This document shows, in pieces, positions 15,739 to 32,874 of a stretch of 64,000 nucleotides of DNA. The stretch comes from Megachile rotundata (taxonomy: Eukaryota > Arthropoda > Insecta > Hymenoptera > Megachilidae): the NCBI RefSeq assembly GCF_050947335.1, contig NW_027473328.1:682001-746000 (forward strand), read 5' to 3'. The position numbers and the translations under genes were made by a program. Within the stretch, counting starts at the first letter, position 1. The number at the start of each line of letters is the position of its first letter. A model generated the notes under the pieces. It saw only the letters and a program-made list of their open reading frames with translations. It had not been told where the DNA came from and made no database searches.

Positions 15739-15902
15739 GGCACAATCATAAAATCACAATCATAGAATCACAATCATACAAACACAATCATGCAATCACA
15801 ATCATGTAATCACAATCGTACAATCGCAATCGAACAATCAGAACCATATGATCACAATCATACAATCACAATCATACAATCTCAATCATACACGCGCCAT
15901 CT
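15739..15902 (+). repeat. GG/CGCGCC composite element, copy 7
   Basis: GG at 15739 and CGCGCC at 15893, partner of the copy at 8249. It is followed 2562 bp (183 units) later by the next composite. Confidence 0.85.
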
Positions 15903-17071
15903 TACAATCACAATCATACAATCACAATCATACAATCACAATCATACAATCACAATCATACAATCACAATCATACAATCACAATCATACAATCACAATCA
16001 TACAATCACAATCATACAATCACAATCATACTATCGCAATCATACAATCACAATCGTACAATCACAATCATACAATCACAATCATACAATCACAATCATT
16101 CAATCACAATCATGCAATCACAATCATACAATCACAATCATACGATCACAATCATACGAAGACAATCATACAATTACTACTATACAATCACAATCATACA
16201 AAAACAATCATACAATCACAATCATACAATCACAATCATACAATCACAATCATACATTCACAATCATACAATCACAATCATACAATCACAATCATACAAT
16301 CACAATAATACAATCACAATCATACAATCTCAATCATACAATCGCAATCATACAATCACAATCATACAATCACAATAATACAATCACAATCATACAAACA
16401 CAATCATACAATCACAATCAAACTATCGCAATCATACAATCACAATCATACAATCACAATCATGCAATCACAATCATACAATCACAATAATACAATCACA
16501 ATCATACCATCCCAATCATACAATAACAATCACACAATCGCAATCATACAATCAAAATCATACAAAAACAATGATACAATCACAATCATACAATCACAAT
16601 CATACAAAAACAATGATACAATCACAATCATGCAATCACAATCATGCAATCACAATCATACAATCACAATCATACGATCACAATCATACGAAGACAATCA
16701 TACAATTACTACTATACAATCACAATCATACAAAAACAATCATACAAACACAATCATACGATGACAATCATACAATTACTACTATACAATCACAATCATA
16801 CAAAAACAATCATACAATCACAATCACACATTCACAATCATACAATCACAGTCATACATTCACAATCATACAATCACAATCATACAATCACAATAATACA
16901 ATCACAATCATGCAATCTCAATCATACAATCACAATCATACAATCACAATCACACAATCCCAATCACACTATCACAATCATACAATCACAATCATACAAT
17001 CACAATCATACAATCACAATCATGCAATCACAATCATACAATCACAATCATACAATCACAATCATACAATC

Positions 17072-18300
17072 ACAATCATACAATCAGAATCATACAATCG
17101 CAATCAAACAATCACAATCATACGATCGCAATCATACAATCGCAATCATACACTCACAATCATTCAATCACAATGATACAATCACAATCATACAATGACA
17201 ATCATACGATCACAATCATACAATTACTACTATACAATCACAATCATACAAAAACAATCATACAAAAACAATCATACAATCACAATCATACAATCACAAT
17301 CATACAATCACAATCATACAATCACAATCATACAATCACAATCATACAATCACAATCACACTATCGCAATCATACAATCACAATCATACAATCACAAGCA
17401 TACGATCACAATCATACAATCACAATCATGCAATTACGATCATACAATCACAATCATACCATCCCAATCACACAATCACAATCATACAATCACAATCATA
17501 CAATCACAATCATACCATCCCAATCATACAAACACAATCATACAATCACAATCACACAATCGCAATCATACAATCACAGTCATACAATCACAATCATACA
17601 ATCACAATCATACTATCGCAATCATACAATCACAATCATACAATCACAATCATACAATCACAATCATACCATCCCAATCATACAGTCACAATCACACAAT
17701 CGCAATCATACTATCACAATCATACAAAAACAATGATACAAGCACAATCATACAATCACAATCATACAATCACAATAATACAATCACAATCATACAATCA
17801 CAATCATACAATCACAATCATACATTCACAAACATACAATCACAATCATACAATCACAATCATACAATCACAATAATACAATCACAATCATACAATCTCA
17901 ATCGTACAATCACAATCATACAATCACAATCATACAATCACAATCATACAATCACAATCATACAATCGCAGTCATACAATCACAATCATACTATCGCAAT
18001 CATACAATCACAATCGTACAATCACAATCATACAATCACAATCATACTATCGCAATCATACAATCACAATCGTACAATCACAATCATACAATCACAATCA
18101 TTCAATCACAACCATGCAATCACAATCATACAATCACAATCATACAATCACAATCATACAATCACAATCTTACAATCACAATCATACAATGACAATCACA
18201 CAATCGCAATCATACAAGCACAATCATACAAAAACAATGGTACAATCACAATCATACAATCACAATCATACAATCACAATCATACCATCACAATCATACA
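17072..18300 (+). repeat. Patchwork segment with zone A material
   Basis: About 17090-17280 matches the CAAACAATC/TACGATCGC stretch near 3910-4090. About 17363-17592 matches 291-520, including the rare ACAAGCATACGATC and CATGCAATTACGATC variants. About 17685 onward matches the CAGTCAC stretch near 1271. The three sources are joined without loss of 14-bp register. No gene is visible. Confidence 0.7.
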
Positions 18301-18464
18301 GGCACAATCATAAAATCACAATCATAGAATCACAATCATACAAACACAATCATGCAATCACAATCATGTAATCACAATCGTACAATCGCAATCGAACAAT
18401 CAGAACCATATGATCACAATCATACAATCACAATCATACAATCTCAATCATACACGCGCCATCT
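18301..18464 (+). repeat. GG/CGCGCC composite element, copy 8
   Basis: GG at 18301 and CGCGCC at 18455, 154 bp apart, in the common form. The flank to the right follows the block at 8300-8950 (offset 10052). Confidence 0.85.
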
Positions 18465-21250
18465 TACAATCACAATCATACAATCACAATCATACAATCA
18501 CAATCATACAATCACAATCATACAATCACAATCATACAATCACAATCATACAATCACAATCATACAATCACAATCATACAATCACAATCATACTATCGCA
18601 ATCATACAATCACAATCGTACAATCACAATCATACAATCACAATCATACAATCACAATCATTCAATCACAATCATGCAATCACAATCATACAATCACAAT
18701 CATACGATCACAATCATACGAAGACAATCATACAATTACTACTATACAATCACAATCATACAAAAACAATCATACAATCACAATCATACAATCACAATCA
18801 TACAATCACAATCATACATTCACAATCATACAATCACAATCATACAATCACAATCATACAATCACAATAATACAATCACAATCATACAATCTCAATCATA
18901 CAATCGCAATCATACAATCACAATCATACAATCACAATAATACAATCACAATCATACAAACACAATCATACAATCACAATCATACTATCGCAATCATACA
19001 ATCACAATCATACAATCACAATCATGCAATCACAATCATACAATCACAATAATACAATCACAATCATACCATCCCAATCATACAATCACAATCACACAAT
19101 CGCAATCATACAATCAAAATCATACAAAAACAATGATACAATCACAATCATACAATCACAATCATACAAAAACAATGATACAATCACAATCATGCAATCA
19201 CAATCATGCAATCACAATCATACAATCACAATCATACGATCACAATCATACGAAGACAATCATACAATTACTACTATACAATCACAATCATACAAAAACA
19301 ATCATACAAACACAATCATACGATGACAATCATACAATTACTACTATACAATCACAATCATACAAAAACAATCACACATTCACAATCATACAATCACAGT
19401 CATACATTCACAATCATACAATCACAATCATACAATCACAATAATACAATCACAATCATGCAATCTCAATCATACAATCACAATCATACAATCACAATCA
19501 TGCAATCACAATCATACAATCACAATCATACAATCACAATCATACCATCCCAATCATACAATCACAATCACACAATCGCAATCATACAATCAAAATCATA
19601 CAAAAACAATGATACAATCACAATCATACAATCACAATCATACAATCACAATCATACATTCACAATCATACAATCACAATAATACAATCACAATCATACA
19701 ATCTCAATCATACAATCACAATCATACAATCACAATCATACAATCACAATCATACAATCACAACCATACAATCACAATCATACAATCACAATCATACAAT
19801 CACAATCATACAATCACAATCATACAATCACAATCATACAATCACAATCATACAATCACAATCGTACAATCACAATCATACAGTCACAATCATTCAATCA
19901 CAACCATGCAATCACAATCATACAATCACAATCATATAATCACAATCATACAATCACAATCATACACAAACAATGATACAATCGCAATCATACAATTCAA
20001 ATCATACAATCACAATCATACAATCACAATCATACAATCACAATAATACGATCACAATCATACGAAGACGATCATACAATTACTACTATACAATCACAAT
20101 CATACGAAAACAATCATACAATCACAATCATACGATGACAATCATACAATTACTACTATACAATCACAATCATACAAAAACAATCATACAATCACAATCA
20201 TACAATCACAATCATACAATCACAATCATACAATCACAATCATACATTCACAATCATACAATCACAATCATACAATCACAATCATACAATCACAATAATA
20301 CAATCACAATCATACAATCTCAATCATACAATCACAATCATACAATCACAATCATACAATCACAATCATACAATCACAATCATACAATCACAATCATACT
20401 ATCGCAATCATACAATCACAATCGTACAATCACAATCATACAATCACAATCATACAATCACAATCATTCAATCACAATCATACCATCCCAATCATACAAT
20501 CACAATCTTACAATCACAATCATACAATGACAATCACACAATCGCAATCATACAAGCACAATCATACAAAAACAATGATACAATCACAATCATACAATCA
20601 CAATCATACAATCACAATCATACCATCACAATCATACAGGCACAATCATAAAATCACAATCATAGAATCACAATCATACTATCGCAATCATACAATCACA
20701 ATCGTACAATCACAATCATACAATCACAATCTTGCAATCACAATCATACAATCACAATCACACAATCGCAATCATACTATCGCAATCATACAATCACAAT
20801 CGTACAATCACAATCATACAATCACAATCTTACAATCACAATCATACAATCACAATCACACAATCGCAATCATACAATCACAATCATACAAAAACAATGA
20901 TACAATCACAATCATACAATCACAATCATACAATCACAATCATACAATCAGAATCATACAATCACAATCGTACCATCCCAATCATACAATCACAATCATA
21001 CAATCACAATCATACAATCACAATCACACAATCGCAATCATACAATCACAATCATACAAAAACAATGATACAATCACAATCATGCAATCACAATCATACA
21101 ATCACAATCATACGATCACAATCATACGAAGACAATCATACAATTACTACTATACAATCACAATCATACAAAAACAATCATACAAACACAATCATACGAT
21201 GACAATCATACAATTACTACTATACAATCACAATCATACAAAAACAATCA
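18465..21250 (+). repeat. Mosaic copy of segments found near 8.4-9.4, 3.0-3.4 and 3.5-5.0 kb
   Basis: 18352-19000 follows 8300-8950 (offset 10052). 18944-19622 follows 10012-10690 (offset 8932). 19609-19980 follows 3033-3400 (offset about 16576-16590). About 20200-21240 follows about 3960-5000 (offset 16240). The last part, from about 20527, is copied again at about 27023 (offset 6496). All offsets are multiples of 14. No gene is visible. Confidence 0.7.
20639..20685 (+). repeat. Solo GG element, copy 3
   Basis: GG element followed directly by TACTATCGC. Matches 4399 at offset 16240 and 27135 at offset 6496. Confidence 0.8.
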
Positions 21251-21839
21251 TACAATCACAATCACACATTCACAATCATACAATCACAGTCATACATTCA
21301 CAATCATACAATCACAATCATACAATCACAATAATACAATCACAATCATGCAATCTCAATCATACAATCACAATCATACAATCACAATCACACAATCCCA
21401 ATCACACGATCACAATCATACAATCACAATCATACAATCACAATCATACAATCACAATCATACTATCGCAATGATACAATCACAATCATACAACCACAAT
21501 CGTACGAAGACAATCATACAATTACTACTATACAATCACAATCATACAAAAACAATCATACAATCACAATCATACGATGACAATCCTACAATTACTACTA
21601 TACAATCACAATCACACAAAAACAATCATACAATCACAATCAAACAATCACAATCATACAATCACAATCATACATTCACAATCATACAATCACAATCATA
21701 CAATCACAATCATATGATCACAATCAAACAATCACAATGATACAATCACAATCATACAATCACAATCATACAATCACAATCATACGATCACAATCATACG
21801 AAGACAATCATACAATTACTACTACACAATCACAATCAT

Positions 21840-21866
21840 ACAAAAGCAATCATACACGCGCCATCT
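21840..21866 (+). other. Chimeric junction: TTACTACTAT flank joined to CGCGCC element
   Basis: CAAAAGCAATCATAC, which elsewhere is followed by AATCACAATCATACGATG, runs directly into ACGCGCCATC (CGCGCC at 21857). Both parts are in the normal 14-bp register. It reads as an in-register crossover or template switch between two module types. Confidence 0.75.
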
Positions 21867-23340
21867 TACAATCACAATCATACAATCACAATCATACAAT
21901 CACAATCATACAATCACAATCATACAATCACAATCATACAATCACAATCATACAATCACAATCATACAATCACAATCATACAATCACAATCATACAATCA
22001 CAATCATACAATCACAATCATACTATCGCAATCATACAATCACAATCGTACAATCACAATCATACAATCACAATCATACAATCACAATCATTCAATCACA
22101 ATCGTACAATCACAATCATACCATCCCAATCATACAATCACAATCTTACAATCACAACCATACAATCACAATCACACAATCGCAATCATACAATCACAAT
22201 CATACAAAAACAATGATACAATCACAATCATACAATCACAATCATACAATCACAATCATACGATCACAATCATACGAAGACAATCATACAATTACTACTA
22301 TACAATCACAATCATACAAAAACAATCATACAATCACAGTCATACAATCACAATCATACAATCACAATCATACATTCACAATCATACAATCACAATCATA
22401 CAATCACAATCATACAATCACAATAATACAATAACAATCATACAATCTCAATCATACAATCACAATCATACAATCACAATCATACAATCACAATCACACA
22501 ATCGCAATCATACAATCACAATCATACAAAAACATTGATACAATCACAATCATGCAATCACAATCATGCAATCACAATCATACAATCACAATCATACAAT
22601 CACAATCATACAATCACAATCATACCATCCCAATCATACAATCACAATCACACAATCGCAATCATACAATCACAATCATACAAAAACAATGATACAATCA
22701 CAATCATACAATCACAATCATACAATCACAATCATACGATCACAATCATACGAAGACAATCATACAATTACTACTATACAATCACAATCATACGAAAACA
22801 ATCATACAATCACAATCATACGATGACAATCATACAATTACTACTATACAATCACAATCATACAAAAACAATCATACAATCACAATCATACAATCACAAT
22901 CATACAATCACAATCATACAATCACAATCATACATTCACAATCATACAATCACAATCATACAATCACAATCATACAATCACAATAATACAATCACAATCA
23001 TACAATCTCAATCATACAATCACAATCATACAATCACAATCATACAATCACAATCATACAATCACAATCATACAATCACAATCATACTATCGCAATCATA
23101 CAATCACAATCGTACAATCACAATCATACAATCACACTCATACAATCACAATCATTCAATCACAATCATACCATCCCAATCATACGATCACAATCTTACA
23201 ATCACAATCATACAATGACAATCACACAATCGCAATCATACAAGCACAATCATACAAAAACAATGATACAATCACAATCATACAATCACAATCATACAAT
23301 CACAATCATACAATCACAATCATACCATCACAATCATACA

Positions 23341-23387
23341 GGCACAATCATAAAATCACAATCATAGAATCACAGTCATACTATCGC
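23341..23387 (+). repeat. Solo GG element, copy 4
   Basis: GG element leading directly to TACTATCGC, with a private CACAGTC variant between CATAGAATC and TACTATCGC. Confidence 0.8.
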
Positions 23388-25300
23388 AATCATACAATCA
23401 CAATCGTACAATCACAATCATACAATCACAATCTTACAATCACAATCATACAATCACAATCACACAATCGCAATCATACTATCGCAATCATACAATCACA
23501 ATCGTACAATCACAATCATACAATCACAATCTTACAATCACAATCATACAATCACAATCACACAATCGCAATCATACAATCACAATCATACAAAAACAAT
23601 GATACAATCACAATCATACAATCACAATCATACAATCACAATCATACAATCAGAATCATACAATCACAATCGTACCATCCCAATCATACAATCACAATCA
23701 TACAATCACAATCATACAATCACAATCACACAATCGCAATCATACAATCACAATCATACAAAAACAATGATACAATCACAATCATGCAATCACAATCATA
23801 CAATCACAATCATACGATCACAATCATACGAAGACAATCATACAATTACTACTATACAATCACAATCATACAAAAACAATCATACAAACACAATCATACG
23901 ATGACAATCATACAATTACTACTATACAATCACAATCATACAAAAACAATCATACAATCACAATCACACATTCACAATCATACAATCACAGTCATACATT
24001 CACAATCATACAATCACAATCATACAATCACAATAATACAATCACAATCATGCAATCTCAATCATACAATCACAATCATACAATCACAATCACACAATCC
24101 CAATCACACTATCACAATCATACAATCACAATCATACAATCACAATAATACAATCACAATCATACTATCGCAATGATACAATCACAATCATACAACCACA
24201 ATCATACGAAGACAATCATACAATTACTACTATACAATCACAATCACACAAAAACAATCATACAATCACAATCAAACAATCACAATCATACAATCACAAT
24301 CATACAATCACAATCATACAATCACAATCATATGATCACGATCAAACAATCACAATGATACAATCACAATCATACAATCACAATCATACAATCACAATCA
24401 TACAATCACAATCATACAATCACAATCATACAATCACAATCATACAATCACAATCATACAATTACTACTATACAATCACAATCATACAAAAGCAATCATA
24501 CAATCACAATCATACGATGACAATCATACAATTACTACTATACAATCACAATCATACAAAAACAATCATACAATCACAATCATACAATCACAATCATACA
24601 ATCACAATCATACAATCACAATCATACAATCACAATCATACTATCGCAATCATACAATCACAATCGTACAATCACAATCATACAATCACAATCATACAAT
24701 CACAATCATTCAATCACAATCATGCAATCACAATCATACAATCACAATCATACAATCACAATCATACAATCACAATCATACAATCACAATCATACAATCA
24801 CAATCATACAATCACAATCATACAAAAACAATGATACAATCGCAATCATACAATTCAAATCATACAATCACAATCATACAATCACAATCATACAATCACA
24901 ATCATACGATCACAATCATACGAAGATAATCATACAATTACTACTATACAATCACAATCATACAAAAACAATCATACAATCACAATCATACAATCACAAT
25001 CATACAATCACAATCATACAATCACAATCATACAATCACAATCATACAATCACAATCACACAATCGCAATCATACAATCACAATCATACAATCAGAATCA
25101 TACAATCACAATCGTACCATCCCAATCATACAATCACAATCATACAATCACAATCATACGATGACAATCCTACAATTACTACTATACAATCACAATCACA
25201 CAAAAACAATCATACAATCACAATCATACAATCACAATCATACAATCACAATCATACATTCACAATCATACAATCACAATCATACAATCACAATCATACA

Positions 25301-26160
25301 ATCACAATAATACAATCACAATCATACAATGTCAATCATACAATCGCAATCATACAATCACAATCATACAATCACAATCATACAATCACAATCATACAAA
25401 CACAATCATACAATCACAATCATACTATCGCAATCATACAATCACAATCGTACAATCACAATCATACAATCACAATCATTCAATCACAATCATGCAATCA
25501 CAATCATACAATCACAATCATACAATCACAATCATACAATCACAATCATGCAATCACAATCATACAATCACAATCATACAATCACAATCATACCATCCCA
25601 ATCATACAGTCACAATCACACAATCGCAATCATACAATCACAATCATACAAAAACAATGATACAAGCACAATCATACAATCACAATCATACAATCACAAT
25701 AATACAATCACAATCATACAATCACAATCATACAATCACAATCATACATTCACAAACATACAATCACAATCATACAATCACAATCATACAATCACAATAA
25801 TACAATCACAATCATACAATCTCAATCGTACAATCACAATCATACAATCACAATCATACAATCACAATCATACAATCACAATCATACAATCGCAATCATA
25901 CAATCACAATCATACTATCGCAATCATACAATCACAATCGTACAATCACAATCATACAATCACAATCATTCAATCACAACCATGCAATCACAATCATACA
26001 ATCACAATCATACAATCACAATCATACAATCACAATCTTACAATCACAATCATACAATGACAATCACACAATCGCAATCATACAAGCACAATCATACAAA
26101 AACAATGGTACAATCACAATCATACAATCACAATCATACAATCACAATCATACCATCACA
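25301..26160 (+). repeat. Copy of the 5.1-6.0 kb segment
   Basis: Matches about 5113-5972 at an offset of 20188 bp (1442 units), for example the CATGCAATC start at 5304/25492 and the CAACCATGCAATC site at 5791/25979. The same variant string also starts at 12794, 36874, 44764 and 49160. It includes ACAAGCAC, ACATTCACAAAC and CAATCTCAATCGTAC. No gene is visible. Confidence 0.7.
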
Positions 26161-26168
26161 ATCATACA

Positions 26169-26215
26169 GGCACAATCATACAATCACAATCATAGAATCA
26201 CAATCATACTATCGC
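26169..26215 (+). repeat. Solo GG element, copy 5 (variant)
   Basis: Reads GGCACAATCATACAATC, so it lacks the AAA substitution (CATAAAATC) found in the other GG elements, then CATAGAATC and TACTATCGC. Confidence 0.75.
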
Positions 26216-28230
26216 AATCATACAATCACAATCGTACAATCACAATCATACAATCACAATCTTACAATCACAATCATACAATCACAATCACACAATCGCA
26301 ATCATACTATCGCAATCATACAATCACAATCGTACAATCACAATCATACAATCACAATCTTACAATCACAATCATACAATCACAATCACACAATCGCAGT
26401 CATACAATCACAATCATACAAAAACAATGATACAATCACAATCATATAATCACAATCATACAATCACAATCATACACAAACAATGATACAATCGCAATCA
26501 TACAATTCAAATCATACAATCACAATCATACAATCACAATAATACGATCACAATCATACGAAGACGATCATACAATTACTACTATACAATCACAATCATA
26601 CGAAAACAATCATACAATCACAATCATACGATGACAATCATACAATTACTACTATACAATCACAATCATACAAAAACAATCATACAATCACAATCATACA
26701 ATCACAATCATACAATCACAATCATACAATCACAATCATGCATTCACAATCATACAATCACAATCATACAATCACAATCATACAATCACAATAATACAAT
26801 CACAATCATACAATCTCAATCATACAATCACAATCATACAATCACAATCATACAATCACAATCATACAATCACAATCATACAATCACAATCATACTATCG
26901 CAATCATACAATCACAATCGTACAATCACAATCATACAATCACAATCATACAATCACAATCATTCAATCACAATCATACCATCCCAATCATACAATCACA
27001 ATCTTACAATCACAATCATACAATGACAATCACACAATCGCAATCATACAAGCACAATCATACAAAAACAATGATACAATCACAATCATACAATCACAAT
27101 CATACAATCACAATCATACCATCACAATCATACAGGCACAATCATAAAATCACAATCATAGAATCACAATCATACTATCGCAATCATACAATCACAATCG
27201 TACAATCACAATCATACAATCACAATCTTGCAATCACAATCATACAATCACAATCACACAATCGCAATCATACTATCGCAATCATACAATCACAATCGTA
27301 CAATCACAATCATACAATCACAATCTTACAATCACAATCATACAATCACAATCACACAATCGCAATCATACAATCACAATCATACAAAAACAATGATACA
27401 ATCACAATCATACAATCACAATCATACAATCACAATCATACAATCAGAATCATACAATCACAATCGTACCATCCCAATCATACAATCACAATCATACAAT
27501 CACAATCATACAATCACAATCACACAATCGCAATCATACAATCACAATCATACAAAAACAATGATACAATCACAATCATGCAATCACAATCATACAATCA
27601 CAATCATACGATCACAATCATACGAAGACAATCATACAATTACTACTATACAATCACAATCATACAAAAACAATCATACAAACACAATCATACGATGACA
27701 ATCATACAATTACTACTATACAATCACAATCATACAAAAACAATCATACAATCACAATCACACATTCACAATCATACAATCACAGTCATACATTCACAAT
27801 CATACAATCACAATCATACAATCACAATAATACAATCACAATCATGCAATCTCAATCATACAATCACAATCATACAATCACAATCACACAATCCCAATCA
27901 CACTATCACAATCATACAATCACAATCATACAAAAACAATGATACAATCACAATCATGCAATCACAATCATACAATCACAATCATACGATCACAATCATA
28001 CGAAGACAATCATACAATTACTACTATACAATCACAATCATACAAAAACAATCATACAATCACAATCATACGATGACAATCCTACAATTACTACTATACA
28101 ATCACAATCACACAAAAACAATCATACAATCACAATCAAACAATCACAATCATACAATCACAATCATACATTCACAATCATACAATCACAATCATACAAT
28201 CACAATCATATGATCACAATCAGACAATCA
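26216..28230 (+). repeat. Copy of the 20.0-21.4 kb segment
   Basis: From about 26.7 kb to about 27.9 kb the variant string follows about 20.2-21.4 kb at an offset of 6496 bp (464 units); 27023 matches 20527 and 27228 matches 20732. After about 27925 it departs into another TTACTACTAT block. No gene is visible. Confidence 0.7.
27135..27181 (+). repeat. Solo GG element, copy 6
   Basis: Standard form, partner of the copy at 20639 (offset 6496); TACTATCGC follows directly. Confidence 0.8.
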
Positions 28231-31200
28231 CAATGATACAATCACAATCATACAATCACAATCATACAATCACAATCATACAATCACAATCATACGATCA
28301 CAATCATACGAAGACAATCATACAATTACTACTACACAATCACAATCATACAAAAGCAATCATACAATCACAATCATACGATGACAATCATACAATTACT
28401 ACTATACAATCACAATCATACAAAAACAATCACACAACCACAATCATACAATCACAATCATACAATCACAATCATACATTCACAATCATACAATCACAAT
28501 CATACAATCACAATCATTCAATCACAATCATGCAATCACAATCATACAATCACAATCATACAATCACAATCATACAATCACAATCATGCAATCACAATCA
28601 CACAATCACAATCATACAATCACAATCATGCAATCACAATCATACAATCACAATCATACAATCACAATCATTCAATCACAATCATGCAATCACAATCATG
28701 CAATCACAATCATGCAATCACAATCATACAGTCACAATCATACAATCACAATCATGCAATCACAATCATACAATCACAATCATACAATCACAATCATACG
28801 ATCACAATCATACGAAGACAATCATACAATTACTACTATACAATCACAATCATACAAAAACAATCATACAATCACAGTCATACAATCACAATCATACAAT
28901 CACAATCATACATTCACAATCATACCATCACAATCATACAATCACAATCATACAATCACAATAATACAATCACAGTCATACAATCTCAATCATACAACCA
29001 CAATCATACAATCACAATCATACAATCACAATCACACAATCGCAATCATACAATCACAATCATACAAAAACAATGATACAATCACAATCATGCAATCACA
29101 ATCATACAATCACAATCATACAATCACAATCATACGAAGACAATCATACAATTACTACTATACAATCACAATCATACAAAAACAATCATACAAACACAAT
29201 CATACGATGACAATCATACAATTACTACTATACAATCACAATCATAGAAAAGCAATCATACAATCACAATCATACGATGACAATCATACAATTACTACTA
29301 TACAATCACAATCATACAAAAACAATCATACAATCACAATCATACAATCACAATCATACAATCACAATCATACATTCACAATCATACAATCACAATCAAA
29401 GAATCACAATCATACAATCACAATAATACAATCACAATCATACAATCTCAATCATACAATCGCAATCATACAATCACAATCATACAATCACAATCATACA
29501 ATCACAATCATACAAACACAATCATACAATCACAATCATACTATCGCAATCATACAATCACAATCGTACAATCACAATCATACAATCACAATCATTCAAT
29601 CACAATCATGCAATCACAATCATACAATCACAATCATACAATCACAATCATACAATCACAATCATGCAATCACAATCATACAAAAACAATGATACAATCA
29701 CAATCATACAATCACAATCATACAATCACAATCATACAATCACAATCATACGATCACAATCATACGAGGACAATCATACAATTACTACTATACAATCACA
29801 ATCATACAAAAACAATCATACAATCACAGTCATACAATCACAATCATACGATCACAATCATACGGAGACAATCATACAGTTACTACTATACAATCACAAT
29901 CATACAAAAACAATCATACAATCACAGTCATACAATCACAATCATGCAATCACAATCACACAATCCCAATCACACTATCACAATCATACAATCACAATCA
30001 TACAATCACAATCATACAATCACAATCATACTATCGCAATGATACAATCACAATCATACAACCACAATCATACGAAGACAATCATACAATTACTACTATA
30101 CAATCACAATCATACAAAAACAATCATACAATCACAATCATACGATGACAATCCTACAATTACTACTATACAATCACAATCACACAAAAACAATCATACA
30201 ATCACAATCAAACAATCACAATCATACAATCACAATCATACATTCACAATCATACAATCACAATCATACAATCACAATCATATGATCACAATCAAACAAT
30301 CACAATGATACAATCACAATCATACAATCACAATCATACAATCACAATCATACAATCACAATCATACGATCACAATCATACGAAGACAATCATACAATTA
30401 CTACTATACAATCACAATCATACAAAAGCAATCATACAATCACAATCATACGATGACAATCATACAATTACTACTATACAATCACAATCATACAAAAACA
30501 ATCATACAATCACAATCATACAATCACAATCATACAATCACAATCATACAATCACAATCATACAATCACAATCATACTATCGCAATCATACAATCACAAT
30601 CGTACAATCACAATCATACAATCACAATCATACAATCACAATCATTCAATCACAATCATGCAATCACAATCATACAATCACAATCATACAATCACAATCA
30701 TACAATCACAATCATACAAAAACAATGATACAATCGCAATCATACAATTCAAATCATACAATCACAATCATACAATCACAATCATACAATCACAATCATA
30801 CGATCACAATCATACGAAGACAATCATACAATTACTACTATACAATCACAATCATACAAAAACAATCATACAATCACAATCATACAATCACAATCATACA
30901 ATCACAATCATACAATCACAATCATACAATCACAATCACACAATCGCAATCATACAATCACAATCATACAATCAGAATCATACAATCACAATCGTACCAT
31001 CCCAATCATACAATCACAATCATACAATCACAATCATACAATCACAATCACACAATCGCAATCATACAATCACAATCATACAAAAACAATGATACAATCA
31101 CAATCATGCAATCACAATCATACAATCACAATCATACGATCACAATCATACGAACACAATCATACAATTACTACTATACAATCACAATCATACAAAAACA

Positions 31201-32860
31201 ATCATACAAACACAATCATACGATGACAATCATACAATTACTACTATACAATCACAATCATACAAAAACAATCATACAATCACAAACACACATTCACAAT
31301 CATACAATCACAGTCATACATTCACAATCATACAATCACAATCATACAATCACAATCATACAATCACAATAATACAATCACAATCAAACAATCACAATCA
31401 TACAATCACAATCATACATTCACAATCATACAATCACAATCATACAATCACAATCATATGATCACAATCAAACAATCACAATGATACAATCACAATCATA
31501 CAATCACAATCATACAATCACAATCATACAATCACAATCATACGATCACAATCATACGAAGACAATCATACAATTACTACTATACAATCACAATCATACA
31601 AAAGCAATCATACAATCACAATCATACGATGACAATCATACAATTACTACTATACAATCACAATCATACAAAAACAATCATACAATCACAATCATACAAT
31701 CACAATCATACAATCACAATCATACAATCACAATCATACAATCACAATCATACTATCGCAATCATACAATCACAATCGTACAATCACAATCATACAATCA
31801 CAATCATACAATCACAATCATTCAATCACAATCATGCAATCACAATCATACAATCACAATCATACAATCACAATCATACAATCACAATCATACAAAAACA
31901 ATGATACAATCGCAATCATACAATTCAAATCATACAATCACAATCATACAATCACAATCATACAATCACAATCATACGATCACAATCATACGAAGACAAT
32001 CATACAATTACTACTATACAATCACAATCATACAAAAACAATCATACAATCACAATCATACAATCACAATCATACAATCACAATCATACAATCACAATCA
32101 TACAATCACAATCACACAATCGCAATCATACAATCACAATCATACAATCAGAATCATACAATCACAATCGTACCATCCCAATCATACAATCACAATCATA
32201 CAATCACAATCATACGATGACAATCCTACAATTACTACTCTACAATCACAATCACACAAAAACAATCATACAATCACAATCATACAATCACAATCATACA
32301 ATCACAATCATACATTCACAATCATACAATCACAATCATACAATCACAATCATACAATCACAATAATACAATCACAATCATACAATCACAATAATACAAT
32401 CACAATCATACAATCTCAATCGTACAATCACAATCATACAATCACAATCATACAATCACAATCATACAATCACAATCACACAATCGCAATCATACAATCA
32501 CAATCATACAATCAGAATCATACAATCACAATCGTACCATCCCAATCATACAATCACAATCATACAATCACAATCATACGATGACAATCCTACAATTACT
32601 ACTCTACAATCACAATCACACAAAAACAATCATACAATCACAATCATACAATCACAATCATACAATCACAATCATTCAATCACAACCATGCAATCACAAT
32701 CATACAATCACAATCATACAATCACAATCATACAATCACAATCTTACAATCACAATCATACAATGACAATCACACAATCGCAATCATACAAGCACAATCA
32801 TACAAAAACAATGGTACAATCACAATCATACAATCACAATCATACAATCACAATCATACC
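28231..32860 (+). repeat. TTACTACTAT-rich block with a 1176-bp tandem duplication
   Basis: About 30200-31040 is repeated at 31376-32216 (offset 1176, 84 units). It shares CATATGATCACAATCAAAC, paired TTACTACTAT elements and the ACAATTCAAATC variant. The wider block 28233-31370 matches 40883-43600. The offset falls from 12650 to 12230 across it, so the second copy lacks 30 units (420 bp). About 28.5-28.8 kb is enriched in CATGCAATC variants. No gene is visible. Confidence 0.7.
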
Positions 32861-32874
32861 ATCACAATCATACA

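Larger units (their letters stand above)
10680..17071 (+). repeat. Large duplicated block D1, right copy
   Basis: Partner of 3190-9581 at offset 7490. It has the same order of solo GG, three composites and TTACTACTAT elements. It diverges at 17072, where the partner continues into the orphan CGCGCC at 9593 and this copy continues into CATACAATCAGAATC. The very low number of differences argues for recent copying, or for an assembly duplication. Confidence 0.9.
21251..25300 (+). repeat. Array segment rich in TTACTACTAT elements
   Basis: Contains multiple TTACTACTAT elements, an orphan CGCGCC at 21857 and a solo GG element at 23341. About 22535-24176 is the first of three related segments: 22535 matches 33525 (offset 10990) and 23599 matches 35065 (offset 11466). 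It also carries repeated CATATGATC sites not linked to CGCGCC (for example about 21711 and 24329). No gene is visible. Confidence 0.7.
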
